DNA of 14,054 nucleotides from Gammaproteobacteria bacterium (GCA_029857655.1 JAOUGR010000014.1:1-14054), one strand, 5' to 3'. Counted from the stretch's first letter, positions 1 to 9,820 are shown. Notes: generated from the letters alone by a model not told the origin. Made by a program: numbers and translations.

Positions 1-550
1 TGAAGCCGAAATCGCCGATGCGGTTGACCACGAATGCCTTTAGGTTGGCGAATATCGCGGTCGGGCGCTTGTACCAGAAGCCGATCAGCAGGTAGGACAC
101 CAGGCCGACCGCCTCCCAACCGAAGAACAACTGCAGGAAGTTGTTCGACATGACCAGCATCAGCATCGCAAACGTGAATAGCGAGATGTAGGCAAAGAAT
201 CGCCGGTAGCCAGGATCGTCGCGCATATAGCCGATCGTGTACACGTGAACGGCAAGCGAGACGAAGGTGACGACCGTCATCATCAACGCGGTCAGATTGT
301 CGATCAGAAACCCGACTTCCATCCGGATTCCGTCACTGAGCGCCCAGGTGTAAACGCCTTCATTCAGCACCGACGCGCCGTCCAGCATCTGCCTCAGGAT
401 CGAGGCCGACGCCAGAAAAGAGAATGCGACACCGCCGGTGCAGAGCCAGTGAGCAACGGAGCGGCCGATGTAACGACCGCCCAGGCCCGTAATGACCGCG
501 GCGCTTAGCGGCACAAGGACTATCAGCAGGCAGAGTTGCTGCATCGACAT
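1..550 (-). CDS. nuoL: NADH-quinone oxidoreductase subunit L, N-terminal part (cut by window edge)
   Basis: Largest membrane subunit of complex I, one of the three antiporter-like proton-pumping subunits. I translated this frame by hand: it opens with ATG at 550 (MSMQQLCLL) and stays open to position 1, giving 183 residues, about 30% of a usual NuoL of about 610-660. The family signature GWEAVGLVSYLLIGFWY lies at residues 144-160; E146 is the conserved charged residue of transmembrane helix 5 (E144 in E. coli). A lysine follows at K171 (NLKAFVVNRIGD). Hydrophobic helices are visible near residues 5-25, 33-52 and 85-108. The start is 2 bases after the nuoK stop, with AAGGGA a few bases upstream as ribosome binding site; a second ATG two codons later is possible. 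The identification is certain; the remainder, and presumably nuoM and nuoN, lie outside the window. Confidence 0.96.
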   Translation of the reverse strand, partial: MSMQQLCLLIVLVPLSAAVITGLGGRYIGRSVAHWLCTGGVAFSFLASASILRQMLDGASVLNEGVYTWALSDGIRMEVGFLIDNLTALMMTVVTFVSLAVHVYTIGYMRDDPGYRRFFAYISLFTFAMLMLVMSNNFLQLFFGWEAVGLVSYLLIGFWYKRPTAIFANLKAFVVNRIGDFGF

Positions 551-552
551 GG

Positions 553-858
553 TCATCCCTTCATCACGTCAAGTTCCTCGACGTTTATGCTCTGGCGCTG
601 GCGGAATAGCACCACCAATATGGCGAGCCCGATGGCGGCCTCAGCGGCGGCGACCGTCAGGATGAAGAACACGAAAATCTGTCCGTCCAGCAGCCCCAGG
701 AAGCGCGAGAACGCGACGAAGTTGAAATTCACAGCCAGCAACATCAGCTCGATGCACATGAGCAACAGGATCACGTTCTTGCGATTCAGGAAGATGCCAG
801 CGACCGCGATCGCAAACAGGATCCCCGCCAGCATCAAGTAGTGTGTCAGCGTGATCAT
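553..858 (-). CDS. nuoK: NADH-quinone oxidoreductase subunit K
   Basis: Small membrane-arm subunit of complex I, homologous to mitochondrial ND4L and to MrpC antiporter subunits, and part of the proton path. It has 101 residues, the normal length, with three hydrophobic helices (about 3-22, 28-50, 61-86). The two buried glutamates needed for proton transfer are present as E37 (in [10 protein letters not shown]) and E73 (in [10 protein letters not shown]), matching E36 and E72 of E. coli. I chose ATG at 858 because the protein then begins MITLTHYL, as in the family. Its ATG overlaps the nuoJ stop as ATGA (4 bases), and GGAG lies 8 bases upstream. The frame stays open further upstream, but that extension (to 1131) lies inside nuoJ and does not look like a protein. 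Confidence 0.97.
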   Translation of the reverse strand: MITLTHYLMLAGILFAIAVAGIFLNRKNVILLLMCIELMLLAVNFNFVAFSRFLGLLDGQIFVFFILTVAAAEAAIGLAILVVLFRQRQSINVEELDVMKG

Positions 859-1457
859 GGGTCGCGCTCCGTGGGCATCTGCACGATCCTGACGCGGTCC
901 CGTGCGCGCACCGAGACCTGGTGCGGGATGTCCTGAAGCTTGAGGCCCGGCCGCTTGCGCATCGTCAGGGCAATCGCCGCAATAATCGCGATCAGCAGCA
1001 CGACCGCAGCGAGCTGGAACGGGTAAACGTACTCCGTATAGAGCACGGCGCCGATCTCTGCCGTGTTGCTGTAATTCTCCGGTAGCGGAGCCGTGCCGCC
1101 CGTCACCTCGATGCCAAGGCGCCGGACCCACAGGACGTAATACAGCTCGACGATCACGATCAGCGCAATCACGATGCCCAGCGGCGCATTTCGCGTGAAT
1201 CCTTCGCGTAGCTTCTCGATGTTGATGTCGAGCATCATCACGACGAACAGAAACAACACCATGACCGCGCCTACGTAAACGAGCACCATGACGATGGCCA
1301 GAAATTCAGCCTCGATCAGCAGCCAGAGCACTGCGGCATTGAAGAAGCAGAGCACCAGGAACAGCACGGAATGGACCGGATTGCGTGCCAGGATGACTCC
1401 GAGTGCCGCGCCGATCAGCACAGCGGAAAATGCGTAGAACAGAATGGTTACCAGCAT
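855..1457 (-). CDS. nuoJ: NADH-quinone oxidoreductase subunit J
   Basis: Membrane subunit of complex I, homologous to mitochondrial ND6, at the junction between the quinone site and the pumping subunits. It has 200 residues, close to the family norm. Five hydrophobic helices can be seen (about 2-22, 28-47, 52-75, 92-111 and 147-166). The third carries the typical [19 protein letters not shown] stretch (58-76), which in solved structures holds the pi-bulge that rearranges during turnover. The C-terminal tail (168-200) is hydrophilic and basic. The ATG is 6 bases after the nuoI stop with only a weak ribosome binding site, so coupling to nuoI translation is likely. The end overlaps nuoK by 4 bases. 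Confidence 0.97.
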   Translation of the reverse strand: MLVTILFYAFSAVLIGAALGVILARNPVHSVLFLVLCFFNAAVLWLLIEAEFLAIVMVLVYVGAVMVLFLFVVMMLDINIEKLREGFTRNAPLGIVIALIVIVELYYVLWVRRLGIEVTGGTAPLPENYSNTAEIGAVLYTEYVYPFQLAAVVLLIAIIAAIALTMRKRPGLKLQDIPHQVSVRARDRVRIVQMPTERDP

Positions 1458-1463
1458 CTCAAG

Positions 1464-1952
1464 TCACCGGTAGCGTGCGTCCGCGGCCTTATCGGCAGCG
1501 ATCGTCGCCTCATAACGCTCGCCGATCGCGAGCAGTTTGTCCTTGGTCATGATGTTCTCGCCGCGGTTTTCCATGTGGTATTCGTGGATCCGCGTCTCGA
1601 CGATCGCATCGACCGGGCATGCCTCCTCGCAAAAGCCACAATATATGCACTTGAAAAGGTCAATGTCGTAACGGGTGGTGCGCCGCGTGTTGTCGGGGCC
1701 GACATCGGACTCGATCGTGATCGCGAGCGCCGGGCAGACCGCCTCGCAGAGCTTGCAGGCAATGCAGCGCTCCTGGCCATTCGGGTAGCGCCGCAGTGCA
1801 TGCAGCCCGCGAAAGCGCGGCGACTGCGGCGTCTTTTCATCGGGATAGTTCAGCGTGATCTTGCGGCGGAAGAAATTGCGCAGGGTCACCGAAAGCCCGA
1901 TCAGCAGTTCGGTCAGAAACAGCGTGCGAAATAACGATCCGATGCGCTTCAT
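1464..1952 (-). CDS. nuoI: NADH-quinone oxidoreductase subunit I (two 4Fe-4S clusters N6a/N6b)
   Basis: Peripheral-arm ferredoxin-like subunit that passes electrons from NuoG towards cluster N2 in NuoB. Two complete 4Fe-4S motifs are present: C63-C66-C69-C73 in [14 protein letters not shown] and C102-C105-C108-C112 in [14 protein letters not shown]. These bind clusters N6a and N6b by family knowledge. The N-terminal amphipathic part ([17 protein letters not shown]) is the usual membrane-contacting helix. Length is 162 residues, typical for proteobacteria. I chose ATG at 1952, which has GAGG 5 bases upstream; a GTG one codon earlier (1955) is possible and would add one residue. The gap to the nuoH stop is 7 bases. 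Confidence 0.97.
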   Translation of the reverse strand: MKRIGSLFRTLFLTELLIGLSVTLRNFFRRKITLNYPDEKTPQSPRFRGLHALRRYPNGQERCIACKLCEAVCPALAITIESDVGPDNTRRTTRYDIDLFKCIYCGFCEEACPVDAIVETRIHEYHMENRGENIMTKDKLLAIGERYEATIAADKAADARYR

Positions 1953-1959
1953 CACAGCC

Positions 1960-3033
1960 TCAGTTCGCCCACGGGCCGATTCGCAGCCATGCCAGCACCG
2001 CCTCGACCCCGATCCAGATCAACGTAATGGGGATTAGCACTTTCCAGCCAAGCCGCATGATCTGGTCGTAGCGATAACGCGGAAATGTTGCGCGCACCCA
2101 GAGGAATACGAACAGGAAGAAGCAGGTCTTCAGGAACAGCCAGAAGAATCCGGGCTGCGCGATGAACCAGTCTTCCGGCAGGTACCCCTGGAATGGCGAC
2201 AGCCAGCCGCCGAAGAAGAATACCGGGCACAGCAGCGATACCAGGATCATGTTCGCGTATTCGGGGAGTGCGAACAGCGCCGCGAACGCCGCGCCCGAAT
2301 ACTCGACATGGAAGCCTGCGACGATTTCCGATTCGCCCTCGGCGACGTCAAATGGCGCGCGATTGGTCTCCGCCAGGCTGGAAACCACGTAAACGATGAA
2401 TAGCGGGAACAGCCAGAACCAGTTCCAGCTCAGCACACCGCCCTGCTGGCTGCGCACGATTTCGCCAAGATTGAGGCTACCCGCAGCCATCAACACGCCG
2501 ACCAGCGCAAAGCCCATGGCGATTTCATAGGCGACCATCTGCGCGGCCGACCGCATGGCGCCCAGAAATGCGTACTTGGAATTGCTGGCCCAGCCCGCCA
2601 GGATCACGCCGTACACGCCCAGCGAAGTCAGCGCCAGGACATACAGCAGGCCAGCGTTGATGTCCGCCAGCACGAATTCCGGCGAGAATGGCACGACGGC
2701 CCAGGTTGCAAGCGCAGGCACCAGCACTATTAAAGGTGCCAGCAGGAACAGCAGGCGCGACGACGCGCCCGGCACGATGATCTCCTTGAGCAGGAGCTTG
2801 ACCACGTCCGCGAATGGCTGGGCGACACCGCGCAGAATCCTCAGGCCGAAGAATGTGACGCGATTCGGGCCGATGCGCAGCTGCATATAGCCGATGACCT
2901 TGCGCTCGGCCAGCGTCAGCATCGCAACCGCGACGATGACCGTCATCATCACGCCGACGATCTGCAGGGTCACGATGATCAGCGCCTGGAGATCCGGCGG
3001 TATCGCAGCCCACATTGCGAGCAGTTTTTCCAT
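1960..3033 (-). CDS. nuoH: NADH-quinone oxidoreductase subunit H
   Basis: Membrane subunit homologous to mitochondrial ND1. It anchors the peripheral arm and forms much of the quinone access channel. It has 357 residues with eight or so hydrophobic helices. Family signatures are present: [18 protein letters not shown] (41-58), [13 protein letters not shown] (72-84), and the acidic loop [20 protein letters not shown] (222-241), which lines the charged path from the quinone site. [12 protein letters not shown] (251-262) carries the conserved E258; the residue before it is P257, where most homologues I recall have Ala or Gly. The ATG at 3033 is 3 bases after the nuoG stop without a strong ribosome binding site, so translation probably depends on nuoG. 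Confidence 0.97.
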   Translation of the reverse strand: MEKLLAMWAAIPPDLQALIIVTLQIVGVMMTVIVAVAMLTLAERKVIGYMQLRIGPNRVTFFGLRILRGVAQPFADVVKLLLKEIIVPGASSRLLFLLAPLIVLVPALATWAVVPFSPEFVLADINAGLLYVLALTSLGVYGVILAGWASNSKYAFLGAMRSAAQMVAYEIAMGFALVGVLMAAGSLNLGEIVRSQQGGVLSWNWFWLFPLFIVYVVSSLAETNRAPFDVAEGESEIVAGFHVEYSGAAFAALFALPEYANMILVSLLCPVFFFGGWLSPFQGYLPEDWFIAQPGFFWLFLKTCFFLFVFLWVRATFPRYRYDQIMRLGWKVLIPITLIWIGVEAVLAWLRIGPWAN

Positions 3034-3036
3034 GGA

Positions 3037-5199
3037 TCAGCCCGCCGCCTGCCCGGCTCGCGTCAACCGCAGTGGCGTTGCGCGCCGCACGATCGCATCG
3101 ACGCAATAGATCGGAAGCTCGCTCGTCGTGCCGCCTCGGCCGGCATTGATCGCGCGCCGGCTGTTGAACCGACCGTCAAATGCGACTTCGCCGATCTGGC
3201 GCCTGAGTTCAGCCAGGACTTCAGCCGAACTCTCGTAGGCGAAACCGTCGAGATCCAGCAGGTTGCCCAGCACGCGCAGGATCTTCCAGCCGGGCCGCGC
3301 TTCCCCGACCGGGCGCGCGCAGCCACTGAACTCCTGCCAGCGTCCCTCGGCATTGACGTAGCTGCCTGAAGTCTCCGCAAATGTCCCCATCGGCAGCAGG
3401 ATCTGTGCGCTCTCCATCAGCGAAGTGCTCGCATAGGGCGTGACCGCGATCAGTTGCGGGCAGGTCGCCAGGTTGCGCGCTGCATCGCCTGCTCCGAAGT
3501 CGTGCTCCGGTTCGATGCCCCCAAACAGCAGACAGGCAGCCAGGCTTGATTCAAGCATCCGGCGCGTGTGCATTCCCGGCTGGGGATCCGGCCGGCCGCC
3601 GGGCAAGCGGTGCGGTAGCGCGCCAGCAAGCGCGGCGCCCGCAGCATTGCCGCCATCCGGCAGGTAGCCCAGTTTCGCTCCAGTCAGGGCCGCGAGCGCA
3701 GCTGCGGCAGCACGCAAGTCGGCGTAGCGCGTGTGGCGCATCGCGACACCACCCAGCAGGATCGCACTGCGCCCCGCGGTGAGCGTCTCGACGACTTCGC
3801 GCTGCGCCTCCGAAGCCGTTCCGGAAGCCGCCAGTCCTGCGATCGACTCGGGCGCCGGCCGGCCACTGCGGACGACCGCGGCATTCAACAAACCTGCAAA
3901 TTCAGCGAGAAGGTCCGCTGGGCCGACGACGATCTGGCGGGTCACGGGGAAATGGCATTCCTGCGGCACAGTCGCGAGCAGGCTGACGCGCGCGCCGGCA
4001 AGCGCCGCCTTACGAACCCGGTGAGCGACGAGCGGTGCCTCCTGGCGGATGTGGCAACCGGCCAGCAGCAATGCGTCGAGCTTTTCGATGTCACGCAGCG
4101 CAAGGCCCAGCCCCGGGTAGGCCGGGTCATGCTCCTGGTCCGCGAAATCCTGCTGCCGCAGCCGGGTGTCGATATTGTGCGAGCCGATGCCACGCGCAAG
4201 ACGCCCAAGCAGGAACAGTTCCTCGGTTGTCGAACCAGGCGAGCCGAGAAAGCCGATCTTGCCGGTATCGCCATTGGCGGCTGCCTTGATGGCCTCGGCA
4301 GTCGCGGCAAGCGCGTGGTTCCAGGACACTTCGCGCAGGCGACCTTCGATGCGCATCATCGGCGCCAGCAGGCGATCCGCGGAATAGATGCCCTCGTACG
4401 AGTACCGGTCGCGGTCGGCGATCCAGGTCTCGTTGATGTCTTCATTATGGCGCGGCACTACGCGCATCAGGCGACCGCGCAGCACATGACCATAGAGATT
4501 CGTGCCGACGGCATCGTGCGGTGACACCAGCGCATGCTCGGTCATCTCCCAGGACCGTGCACGGTGCCGGAACGGCTTTGAATTCAGGGCGCCGACCGGG
4601 CACAGGTCGATGACGTTTCCGGACAGTTCGTGATCGACGCTTCGCTCGATCCAGGTGCCGATCTCCATGTCCTCGCCGCGGCCGGTCGTGCCAAGTTCCT
4701 GCAAGCCGGCAATTTCGGCGGTGAAGCGCACGCAGCGCGTGCAATGAATGCAGCGCGTCATGTCGGTCGAGATCAATGGCCCCAGGTTCTTGTCCTTGAC
4801 CACACGCTTGCGCTCGTCGAAGCGTGATGAAGCACTGCCAAAACCAAGTGCGAGGTCCTGCAGCTCGCACTCGCCTCCCTGGTCGCAGATCGGGCAGTCG
4901 AGCGGGTGATTGATCAGCAGGAATTCCATGGTCGCTTTCTGGGCGGCGATAGCACGCGGCGAGCGCGTGAAGACCTTCATGCCTTCGGTGACCGGTGTCG
5001 CGCAGGCGGGCATGGGCTTCGGCGTTTTCTCGATCTCGACCAGGCACATGCGGCAGTTGGCTGCGATCGACAGTTTCTCGTGGTAGCAGAAGCGCGGTAC
5101 GTAAATGCCCGCGACATCGGTCACCTGCATGACCATCTGGCCCTTGCGGGCCTGCAGGGGGCGCCCGTCAACTTCGATATTGACCAGGTCGTCGCTCAT
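3037..5199 (-). CDS. nuoG: NADH-quinone oxidoreductase subunit G (iron-sulfur, molybdopterin-like fold)
   Basis: Largest peripheral-arm subunit, carrying electrons from NuoF/NuoE to NuoI; 720 residues. The N-terminal ferredoxin domain holds a 2Fe-2S site (N1b: C38, C49, C52, C66), then the His-ligated 4Fe-4S site N5 (H98, C102, C105, C111 in [17 protein letters not shown]) and N4 (C150, C153, C156, C200 in [10 protein letters not shown] and DLCPVGAL). From about 220 on it is the degenerate molybdopterin-oxidoreductase fold, which binds no cofactor in complex I. The segment after C200 has no cysteine cluster, so the extra N7 cluster of E. coli and Thermus is absent. [12 protein letters not shown] near residue 609 is a usual family motif. 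The ATG overlaps the nuoF stop (ATGA), with AGG 7 bases upstream. Confidence 0.97.
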   Translation of the reverse strand: MSDDLVNIEVDGRPLQARKGQMVMQVTDVAGIYVPRFCYHEKLSIAANCRMCLVEIEKTPKPMPACATPVTEGMKVFTRSPRAIAAQKATMEFLLINHPLDCPICDQGGECELQDLALGFGSASSRFDERKRVVKDKNLGPLISTDMTRCIHCTRCVRFTAEIAGLQELGTTGRGEDMEIGTWIERSVDHELSGNVIDLCPVGALNSKPFRHRARSWEMTEHALVSPHDAVGTNLYGHVLRGRLMRVVPRHNEDINETWIADRDRYSYEGIYSADRLLAPMMRIEGRLREVSWNHALAATAEAIKAAANGDTGKIGFLGSPGSTTEELFLLGRLARGIGSHNIDTRLRQQDFADQEHDPAYPGLGLALRDIEKLDALLLAGCHIRQEAPLVAHRVRKAALAGARVSLLATVPQECHFPVTRQIVVGPADLLAEFAGLLNAAVVRSGRPAPESIAGLAASGTASEAQREVVETLTAGRSAILLGGVAMRHTRYADLRAAAAALAALTGAKLGYLPDGGNAAGAALAGALPHRLPGGRPDPQPGMHTRRMLESSLAACLLFGGIEPEHDFGAGDAARNLATCPQLIAVTPYASTSLMESAQILLPMGTFAETSGSYVNAEGRWQEFSGCARPVGEARPGWKILRVLGNLLDLDGFAYESSAEVLAELRRQIGEVAFDGRFNSRRAINAGRGGTTSELPIYCVDAIVRRATPLRLTRAGQAAG

Positions 5200-6500
5200 G
5201 CGACCGCCTGCGATGGAGCATCGACGATGCTCTGGCCACCGTGCTCGATCATGTATTCGAACTCATGCCGGAAGTGGCGCAGGAAACTCTGCACCGGCCA
5301 CGCCGCCGCATCGCCCAGCGCGCAAATCGTGTGGCCTTCGATCTGGTTCGCAACCTGCACGAGCAGATCGAGGTCCGAATGGCGCCCCTCGCCGGCCAGG
5401 ATTCGGCGCAACATGCGCGTCAGCCAGCCGGTGCCTTCGCGACAGGGCGTGCATTGGCCACAGGACTCGGCCATGTAGAAGCGCGAAATCCGCTCCAGCA
5501 CGCGCACCATGCACGTGGTCTCGTCCATCACGATGACCGCCGCGGAACCGACCGCCGAGCCGGCATCGCGCAGCGAATCGAAGTCCATCGTGCAATCCAT
5601 GATCGAGGCTGCCGGAAGTACCGGCACCGACGATCCGCCCGGGATCACGGCCTTGAGGCGGCGGCCGCCGCGCACGCCGCCGCAGATGTCCAGCAACTCG
5701 CGAAACGGGATGCCCATGGCAAGTTCGTAGTTGCCCGGCCGGCTGACGTGCCCCGAGACCGAGAAGATCGCCGTGCCGCCGGAATTCGGCACGCCGAGCT
5801 CGGCAAACCACTTTGCGCCCTTGCGCATGATCGCCGGCACCGACGCAAAACTCTGGGTGTTGTTGACTGTCGTGGGCCGGCCGTAGAGGCCGAAGCTCGC
5901 GGGAAACGGTGGCTTGAAGCGCGGCTTGCCGGGCTTGCCTTCGAGTGATTCCAGCAGTGCGGTTTCCTCGCCGCAGATGTATGCACCTGCGCCCGCGAAA
6001 CCGTAAAGGTCGAAGTCGATGCCGCTGCCCTTGATATCGCGGCCGAGCAGGCCCTCACGATAGGCCTCTTGCAGCGCGGCCTCGAATCGCGGCCACGGTT
6101 CGGCGAGGAATTCGCCGCGCACGTAGTTGTAGCCGACGGTTGCGCCCATCGCATAGCCCCCGATCGCCATTCCCTCGATGATCGAGTGCGGGTTGTAGCG
6201 CAGGATGTCGCGATCGTGGCAGGTGCCGGGCTCGCTTTCGTCGGAATTGCAGACCACGTATTTCTGCCCGGGCGCATTGCGCGGCATGAAGCCCCACTTG
6301 ACGCCGGTCGGGAAGCCCGCGCCGCCCCGCCCGCGCAGCCCCGAGGCCTTCACTTCCTCGATGATCGTCTCGCGCGGCACCTTGTCGCGAAGGATCTTTT
6401 CCCACGCCTCGTAGCCGCCGCACTTGCGGTAGACATCGAGCGTCCAGCTGTGTGCATGCTGGAGCGGCTCGAATACGACCTGATTCATCGCACGCGGCAT
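5196..6500 (-). CDS. nuoF: NADH-quinone oxidoreductase subunit F (NADH and FMN binding)
   Basis: Catalytic entry point of complex I: it oxidises NADH through FMN and passes electrons to cluster N3. The glycine-rich nucleotide site [13 protein letters not shown] is at residues 54-66, the FMN/NADH region [13 protein letters not shown] at 81-93, and [15 protein letters not shown] at 174-188. The N3 ligands are C347, C350, C353 ([12 protein letters not shown]) and C393 (HTICALGD). I chose ATG at 6500 ([12 protein letters not shown], 434 residues) because GGAG stands 7 bases upstream. An ATG at 6518 would overlap nuoE by 14 bases, and an ATG at 6488 lacks a ribosome binding site. The start is 4 bases after the nuoE stop, and the end overlaps nuoG by 4 bases. 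Confidence 0.97.
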   Translation of the reverse strand: MPRAMNQVVFEPLQHAHSWTLDVYRKCGGYEAWEKILRDKVPRETIIEEVKASGLRGRGGAGFPTGVKWGFMPRNAPGQKYVVCNSDESEPGTCHDRDILRYNPHSIIEGMAIGGYAMGATVGYNYVRGEFLAEPWPRFEAALQEAYREGLLGRDIKGSGIDFDLYGFAGAGAYICGEETALLESLEGKPGKPRFKPPFPASFGLYGRPTTVNNTQSFASVPAIMRKGAKWFAELGVPNSGGTAIFSVSGHVSRPGNYELAMGIPFRELLDICGGVRGGRRLKAVIPGGSSVPVLPAASIMDCTMDFDSLRDAGSAVGSAAVIVMDETTCMVRVLERISRFYMAESCGQCTPCREGTGWLTRMLRRILAGEGRHSDLDLLVQVANQIEGHTICALGDAAAWPVQSFLRHFRHEFEYMIEHGGQSIVDAPSQAVA

Positions 6501-6504
6501 CCGT

Positions 6505-6984
6505 TCACTCCAGCCCATCGAGAATCTTGACGGCCGACTCGGGCGTCAGGTTCTCGTGATAGACGTGGTCGACCATCATCATCGGGGCGTTGTTGCAGGC
6601 AGCCAGGCACTCCTCTTCTCGTTTCAGATAGATCCTGCCGTCGGGCGTGCTCTCGCCGGTGCTGATCCCGAGGCGGCGTTCGACCGCAGCGACGATCTTG
6701 TCGGCGCCGCACAGCATGCAGCTGATATTCGTGCAGACCGAAATGTGAATGCGGCCGACCGGCTTCGTCTCGAACATCGAATAAAAGCTCGCGATCTCGT
6801 AGACCTGAATCGCCGGCATGCCGACATATTCCGCGACTGCGTCCATCAGCTCGGTCGTCAGATAGCCGTTGTTCTGGTGCTGCGCGGCGCGCAGCGCGGC
6901 GATGACCGCGGACCGGCGGCGATCGGGCGGAAACTTCTCCAGCCAGTGGTTGATCTCGTGTCGCGTGTGCTCGGTCAGGATCAA
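6505..6984 (-). CDS. nuoE: NADH-quinone oxidoreductase subunit E (2Fe-2S, thioredoxin-like)
   Basis: 24-kDa-type subunit of the NADH module; it carries the off-path 2Fe-2S cluster N1a beside the FMN of NuoF. It has 159 residues, slightly shorter than E. coli NuoE (166). An N-terminal helical part (1-75) precedes the thioredoxin-like ferredoxin fold. The four ligands are C84, C89 (SVCTNISC), C126 and C130 (EECLAAC), the normal spacing. The start appears to be TTG at 6984: no ATG or GTG occurs in frame before M47, which would be too late, and GGGGAG is 8 bases upstream. TTGA overlaps the nuoD stop by 4 bases. The non-ATG start is inferred; the protein identity is certain. Confidence 0.95.
   Translation of the reverse strand: MILTEHTRHEINHWLEKFPPDRRRSAVIAALRAAQHQNNGYLTTELMDAVAEYVGMPAIQVYEIASFYSMFETKPVGRIHISVCTNISCMLCGADKIVAAVERRLGISTGESTPDGRIYLKREEECLAACNNAPMMMVDHVYHENLTPESAVKILDGLE
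6508..6511 (-). promoter_or_regulatory. Ribosome binding site deciding the nuoF start
   Basis: GGAG, formed by the last coding bases of nuoE, lies 7 bases before ATG at 6500 (CTGGAGTGAACGGATG). It favours this ATG over those at 6518 and 6488. The site lies inside nuoE, so nuoF initiation is probably linked to nuoE termination. Confidence 0.6.
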
Positions 6985-8234
6985 CGGTCGATCTCCCCGA
7001 AAACGATGTCCATGGTCCCGATGATCGCGACGACGTCGGCGAGCATGTGTCCACGGACCATTTCATCCATCGCCGAAAGGTGCGCAAAGCCCGGCGCGCG
7101 GCACTTGACCCGGTAAGGCTTGTTGGCACCGTCCGACACCAGCCAGATCCCGAATTCGCCTTTTGGCGCCTCGACCGCCGCGTAAGTCTCGCCCTCAGGT
7201 ACGCAATAGCCCTCGGTGAAGAGCTTGAAATGATGTATCAGCGATTCCATGTCGTCTTTCATCTCGCCGCGGCGCGGCGGCGTGACCTTATGGTCATCGA
7301 GAATCACCGGGCCGGGATTGGCGCGCAGCCACTCGACACACTGCCGGATGATCCGGTTGGACTGCCTGAACTCCGCCACCCGGCAAAGGTAGCGGTCGTA
7401 GCAGTCGCCATTGACGCCGACCGGTATGTCGAACTGGACCCGGTCATACGCGGCATAGGGCTGCTTCTTGCGCAAGTCCCACTCGATGCCGCAACCCCGC
7501 AGCATCGGTCCGGAAAACCCGAGTTGCAATGCACGCTCCGGCGTCACCACGCCGATGTTGACCGTGCGCTGCTTCCAGATCCGGTTGTCGGTCAGGAGCG
7601 TCTCGTATTCATCGACACAGGCCGGAAAACGCTCGGTGAAATCCTGGATGAAATCCAGCAACGTGCCGGAGCGGGCGGCATTCCGCCGCTTCGCGTCGCG
7701 CTCGCTGCGCCACTTCGAGGCCTTGTAGCGCGGCATCGTGTCGGGCAGGTCGCGATACACGCCGCCTGGCCGGTAGTAGGTCGCGTGCATGCGGGTGCCC
7801 GAGACCGCCTCGTAGCAATCCATCAGGTCCTCGCGCTCGCGGAATGCGTACAGGAAGACGGTCATCGCGCCGATGTCGAGTCCGTGCGAACCAATCCACA
7901 GCAGGTGGTTCAGGATTCGCGTGATTTCGTCGAACATGACGCGGATGTACTCGGCGCGTTCGGGCGGCCGGATACCGAGCAGGTTTTCGATCGCGCGCAC
8001 GTACGCATGCTCGTTGCACATCATCGACATGTAGTCGAGCCGGTCCACGTAGCCGATCGATTGGTTGAACGGCTTGGATTCGGCAAGCTTCTCGGTGGCG
8101 CGATGCAGCAGGCCGATGTGCGGGTCCGCCTTCTGGATCACCTCGCCGTCCATTTCCAGGATCAGGCGCAGCACACCGTGCGCGGCGGGATGCTGCGGAC
8201 CGAAATTCAGCGTGAAATTCTGGATTTCAGCCAT
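6981..8234 (-). CDS. nuoD: NADH-quinone oxidoreductase subunit D
   Basis: 49-kDa-type subunit, related to the large subunit of NiFe hydrogenases. With NuoB it forms the quinone-reduction site. It has 417 residues and starts [21 protein letters not shown]15 and H19 match the quinone-site histidine loop, and Y68 ([10 protein letters not shown]) matches the conserved quinone-binding tyrosine (Y87 in Thermus). The conserved [14 protein letters not shown] and the terminal DIVFGEIDR are intact. I chose ATG at 8234 because the family N-terminus begins there; the longer frame to 8369 is the antisense-like shadow of the nuoC end. The ATG overlaps the nuoC end by 8 bases (ATGGCTGA). NuoD is not fused to NuoC, unlike in enteric bacteria. 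Confidence 0.97.
   Translation of the reverse strand: MAEIQNFTLNFGPQHPAAHGVLRLILEMDGEVIQKADPHIGLLHRATEKLAESKPFNQSIGYVDRLDYMSMMCNEHAYVRAIENLLGIRPPERAEYIRVMFDEITRILNHLLWIGSHGLDIGAMTVFLYAFREREDLMDCYEAVSGTRMHATYYRPGGVYRDLPDTMPRYKASKWRSERDAKRRNAARSGTLLDFIQDFTERFPACVDEYETLLTDNRIWKQRTVNIGVVTPERALQLGFSGPMLRGCGIEWDLRKKQPYAAYDRVQFDIPVGVNGDCYDRYLCRVAEFRQSNRIIRQCVEWLRANPGPVILDDHKVTPPRRGEMKDDMESLIHHFKLFTEGYCVPEGETYAAVEAPKGEFGIWLVSDGANKPYRVKCRAPGFAHLSAMDEMVRGHMLADVVAIIGTMDIVFGEIDR
6993..6998 (-). promoter_or_regulatory. Ribosome binding site supporting the TTG start of nuoE
   Basis: GGGGAG lies 8 bases before TTG at 6984, inside the last codons of nuoD. It is the strongest Shine-Dalgarno match near this junction and is the main reason to accept TTG as the nuoE start. 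Confidence 0.6.
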
Positions 8235-8916
8235 CGCGCTTCTGTCCTGCCGGCGCATCCACGCGTAAGCGCTCCCTGCGGATGACTTTAGGCACCGTGA
8301 CGCGCGGCTCGATGCTGACCGGCTCGTAGACGACCCGCCCTTTCGCAGGGTCATAGCGCACTTCCACATTCCCGATCAGCGGGAAATCCTTGCGGAACGG
8401 GTGGCCGATGAATCCGTAGTCGGTCAATATCCGGCGCAGGTCCGGATGACCGCGAAACAGGATCCCGAAGAGGTCAAAGGCTTCGCGCTCGTACCAGGCT
8501 GCAGAGGCCCAGACGTCGGTCACCGTATCGAGAATCGGCGGCTCACCGGGCGCGCAATTGCAGCGTACGCGCAGCCGCATGTTGCGGGATACCGAAAGCA
8601 GGTGGTAGGCGACGGCGAATCGCGGCCCGCCCTGCAATGGCGGCGCATCCTGACGCTCGACGCCGCGGCTGAATCCCGACGAAGTTGCAGCCTCGGTCAC
8701 CCATTCGGAGCGTCCGAACTCGAGGTAATCGATGCCGGACAGGTCGGTCAACTGCTCGAATGCCAGCTCCGGCATGTCGCGCAGGTCGCGACAGACCGGG
8801 ACAAGCAGCTCGGGTGTCACTTCGATCGCCAGCTCGCCGGCGAGCGACGGCAGGCGCCTGGCTCTTGCGCCGATCCTGGATTCGAGGGCTTGTGCCGTTG
8901 CCGCGAGTCTGCTCAT
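8227..8916 (-). CDS. nuoC: NADH-quinone oxidoreductase subunit C
   Basis: 30-kDa-type peripheral-arm subunit packing against NuoD; it binds no cofactor. It has 229 residues from ATG at 8916. The diagnostic C-terminal block is present: [19 protein letters not shown], then [19 protein letters not shown], the 30-kDa subunit signature. The N-terminal 50 residues are variable, as usual. ATG at 8916 is 2 bases after the nuoB stop. A TTG at 8922, overlapping that stop as TTGA, would add two residues; neither has a clear ribosome binding site, so the start is uncertain by two codons. Coupling to nuoB is likely. Confidence 0.95.
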   Translation of the reverse strand: MSRLAATAQALESRIGARARRLPSLAGELAIEVTPELLVPVCRDLRDMPELAFEQLTDLSGIDYLEFGRSEWVTEAATSSGFSRGVERQDAPPLQGGPRFAVAYHLLSVSRNMRLRVRCNCAPGEPPILDTVTDVWASAAWYEREAFDLFGILFRGHPDLRRILTDYGFIGHPFRKDFPLIGNVEVRYDPAKGRVVYEPVSIEPRVTVPKVIRRERLRVDAPAGQKRDG

Positions 8917-8918
8917 GC

Positions 8919-9410
8919 TCAACCGCGCGCTATGGTGCTGGTACGGCGGATTTTGTCCTGCAGCTGGATGATCCCGTAGATCAGCGCCTCGGCGGTCGGC
9001 GGACAGCCCGGTACATACACGTCGACCGGCACGATCCGGTCGCAGCCGCGCACGACACTATAAGAATAATGGTAGTAGCCACCACCATTGGCGCAGGAGC
9101 CCATCGAAATCACCCAGCGCGGCTCGGCCATCTGGTCGTACACCCTGCGCAGGGCCGGGGCCATCTTGTTGACCAGCGTGCCGGCGACGATCATGACGTC
9201 GGACTGGCGCGGGCTGCCGCGGAATACGACGCCAAATCGATCGAGGTCGTAGCGCGACGCGCCGGCGTGCATCATCTCGACCGCACAGCAGGCAAGCCCG
9301 AATGTCATCGGCCATAGCGAGCCGGTTCTTGCCCAGTTCATCAGGCTGTCGACCGTCGTCGTGACGAATCCCCTGCTCTGAATGACGGGCGCTTCTGCGC
9401 TCAATCCCAT
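8919..9410 (-). CDS. nuoB: NADH-quinone oxidoreductase subunit B (cluster N2)
   Basis: 20-kDa-type subunit, related to the small subunit of NiFe hydrogenases, holding the terminal 4Fe-4S cluster N2 that reduces quinone. It has 163 residues. The N2 ligands are the tandem C41-C42 ([11 protein letters not shown]), C106 ([16 protein letters not shown]) and C136 (VPGCPP). I chose ATG at 9410 ([14 protein letters not shown]), with AAGGGG 7 bases upstream. It overlaps the nuoA end by 10 bases. An ATG at 9431 would add seven residues inside nuoA and is less likely; the longer open frame to 9521 is nuoA read in another frame. Confidence 0.97.
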   Translation of the reverse strand: MGLSAEAPVIQSRGFVTTTVDSLMNWARTGSLWPMTFGLACCAVEMMHAGASRYDLDRFGVVFRGSPRQSDVMIVAGTLVNKMAPALRRVYDQMAEPRWVISMGSCANGGGYYHYSYSVVRGCDRIVPVDVYVPGCPPTAEALIYGIIQLQDKIRRTSTIARG

Positions 9411-9757
9411 TCCAGCGCCCCTTTCTTCCATTCGTAGGCGAAGCCGACCACCAGGATCGCCAGGAACACACCCATCGAAATCAGGCCGAATCCGCCGATC
9501 GAATCGAGTGAAACCGCCCACGGAAACAGGAAGGCGATCTCGAGGTCGAAGATGATGAAGAGGATGGCGACCAGGTAGTAACGCACGTCGAACTTGGTTC
9601 GCGAGTCCTCGAAGGCCTCAAAGCCGCACTCGTATGGCGAAAGCTTGTCGGGGTCCGGGCGCCGCGGTCCCAGCACGAAACCGAGCACCAGCAACAGCAA
9701 CGCGAACGCCCCGGCCACGGCCAGGAATATCAGAATTGGCAGGTAATTCTGCAGCAC
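9401..9757 (-). CDS. nuoA: NADH-quinone oxidoreductase subunit A
   Basis: Small membrane subunit, homologous to mitochondrial ND3, at the joint of the two arms. It has 118 residues with three helices (about 5-28, 61-83, 88-110). The conserved loop between helices 1 and 2, with PYECGFE (C46) and the following [17 protein letters not shown], is present, as is the [11 protein letters not shown] motif. I chose GTG at 9757 because the protein then begins (M)[11 protein letters not shown], in line with family N-termini. The frame is open back to an ATG at 9862 next to the tRNA end, but those 35 extra residues look non-biological. There is no strong ribosome binding site, so the start is moderately sure. 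First gene of the nuo operon. Confidence 0.93.
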   Translation of the reverse strand: MLQNYLPILIFLAVAGAFALLLLVLGFVLGPRRPDPDKLSPYECGFEAFEDSRTKFDVRYYLVAILFIIFDLEIAFLFPWAVSLDSIGGFGLISMGVFLAILVVGFAYEWKKGALEWD

Positions 9758-9820
9758 TATGCCGACCGTTGCGGGTTGTGACAGGGCCCGCGAGAAACAC
9801 GCGACATTGTAACCGTCCGC

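Noticed and set aside
3733..4524. 263-codon plus-strand frame opposite nuoG
   Set aside because: Antisense to a well-supported nuoG; composition is that of a reversed GC-rich coding frame.
7047..8285. 412-codon open frame on the plus strand opposite nuoD
   Set aside because: Antisense shadow of nuoD produced by GC-rich codon use; low-complexity Arg/Asp/Ala-rich protein with no recognisable domain.
9806..9811. TACAAT as a -10 box for a nuoA promoter
   Set aside because: One mismatch to consensus, but no acceptable -35 about 17 bases upstream; too weak to list as a feature.
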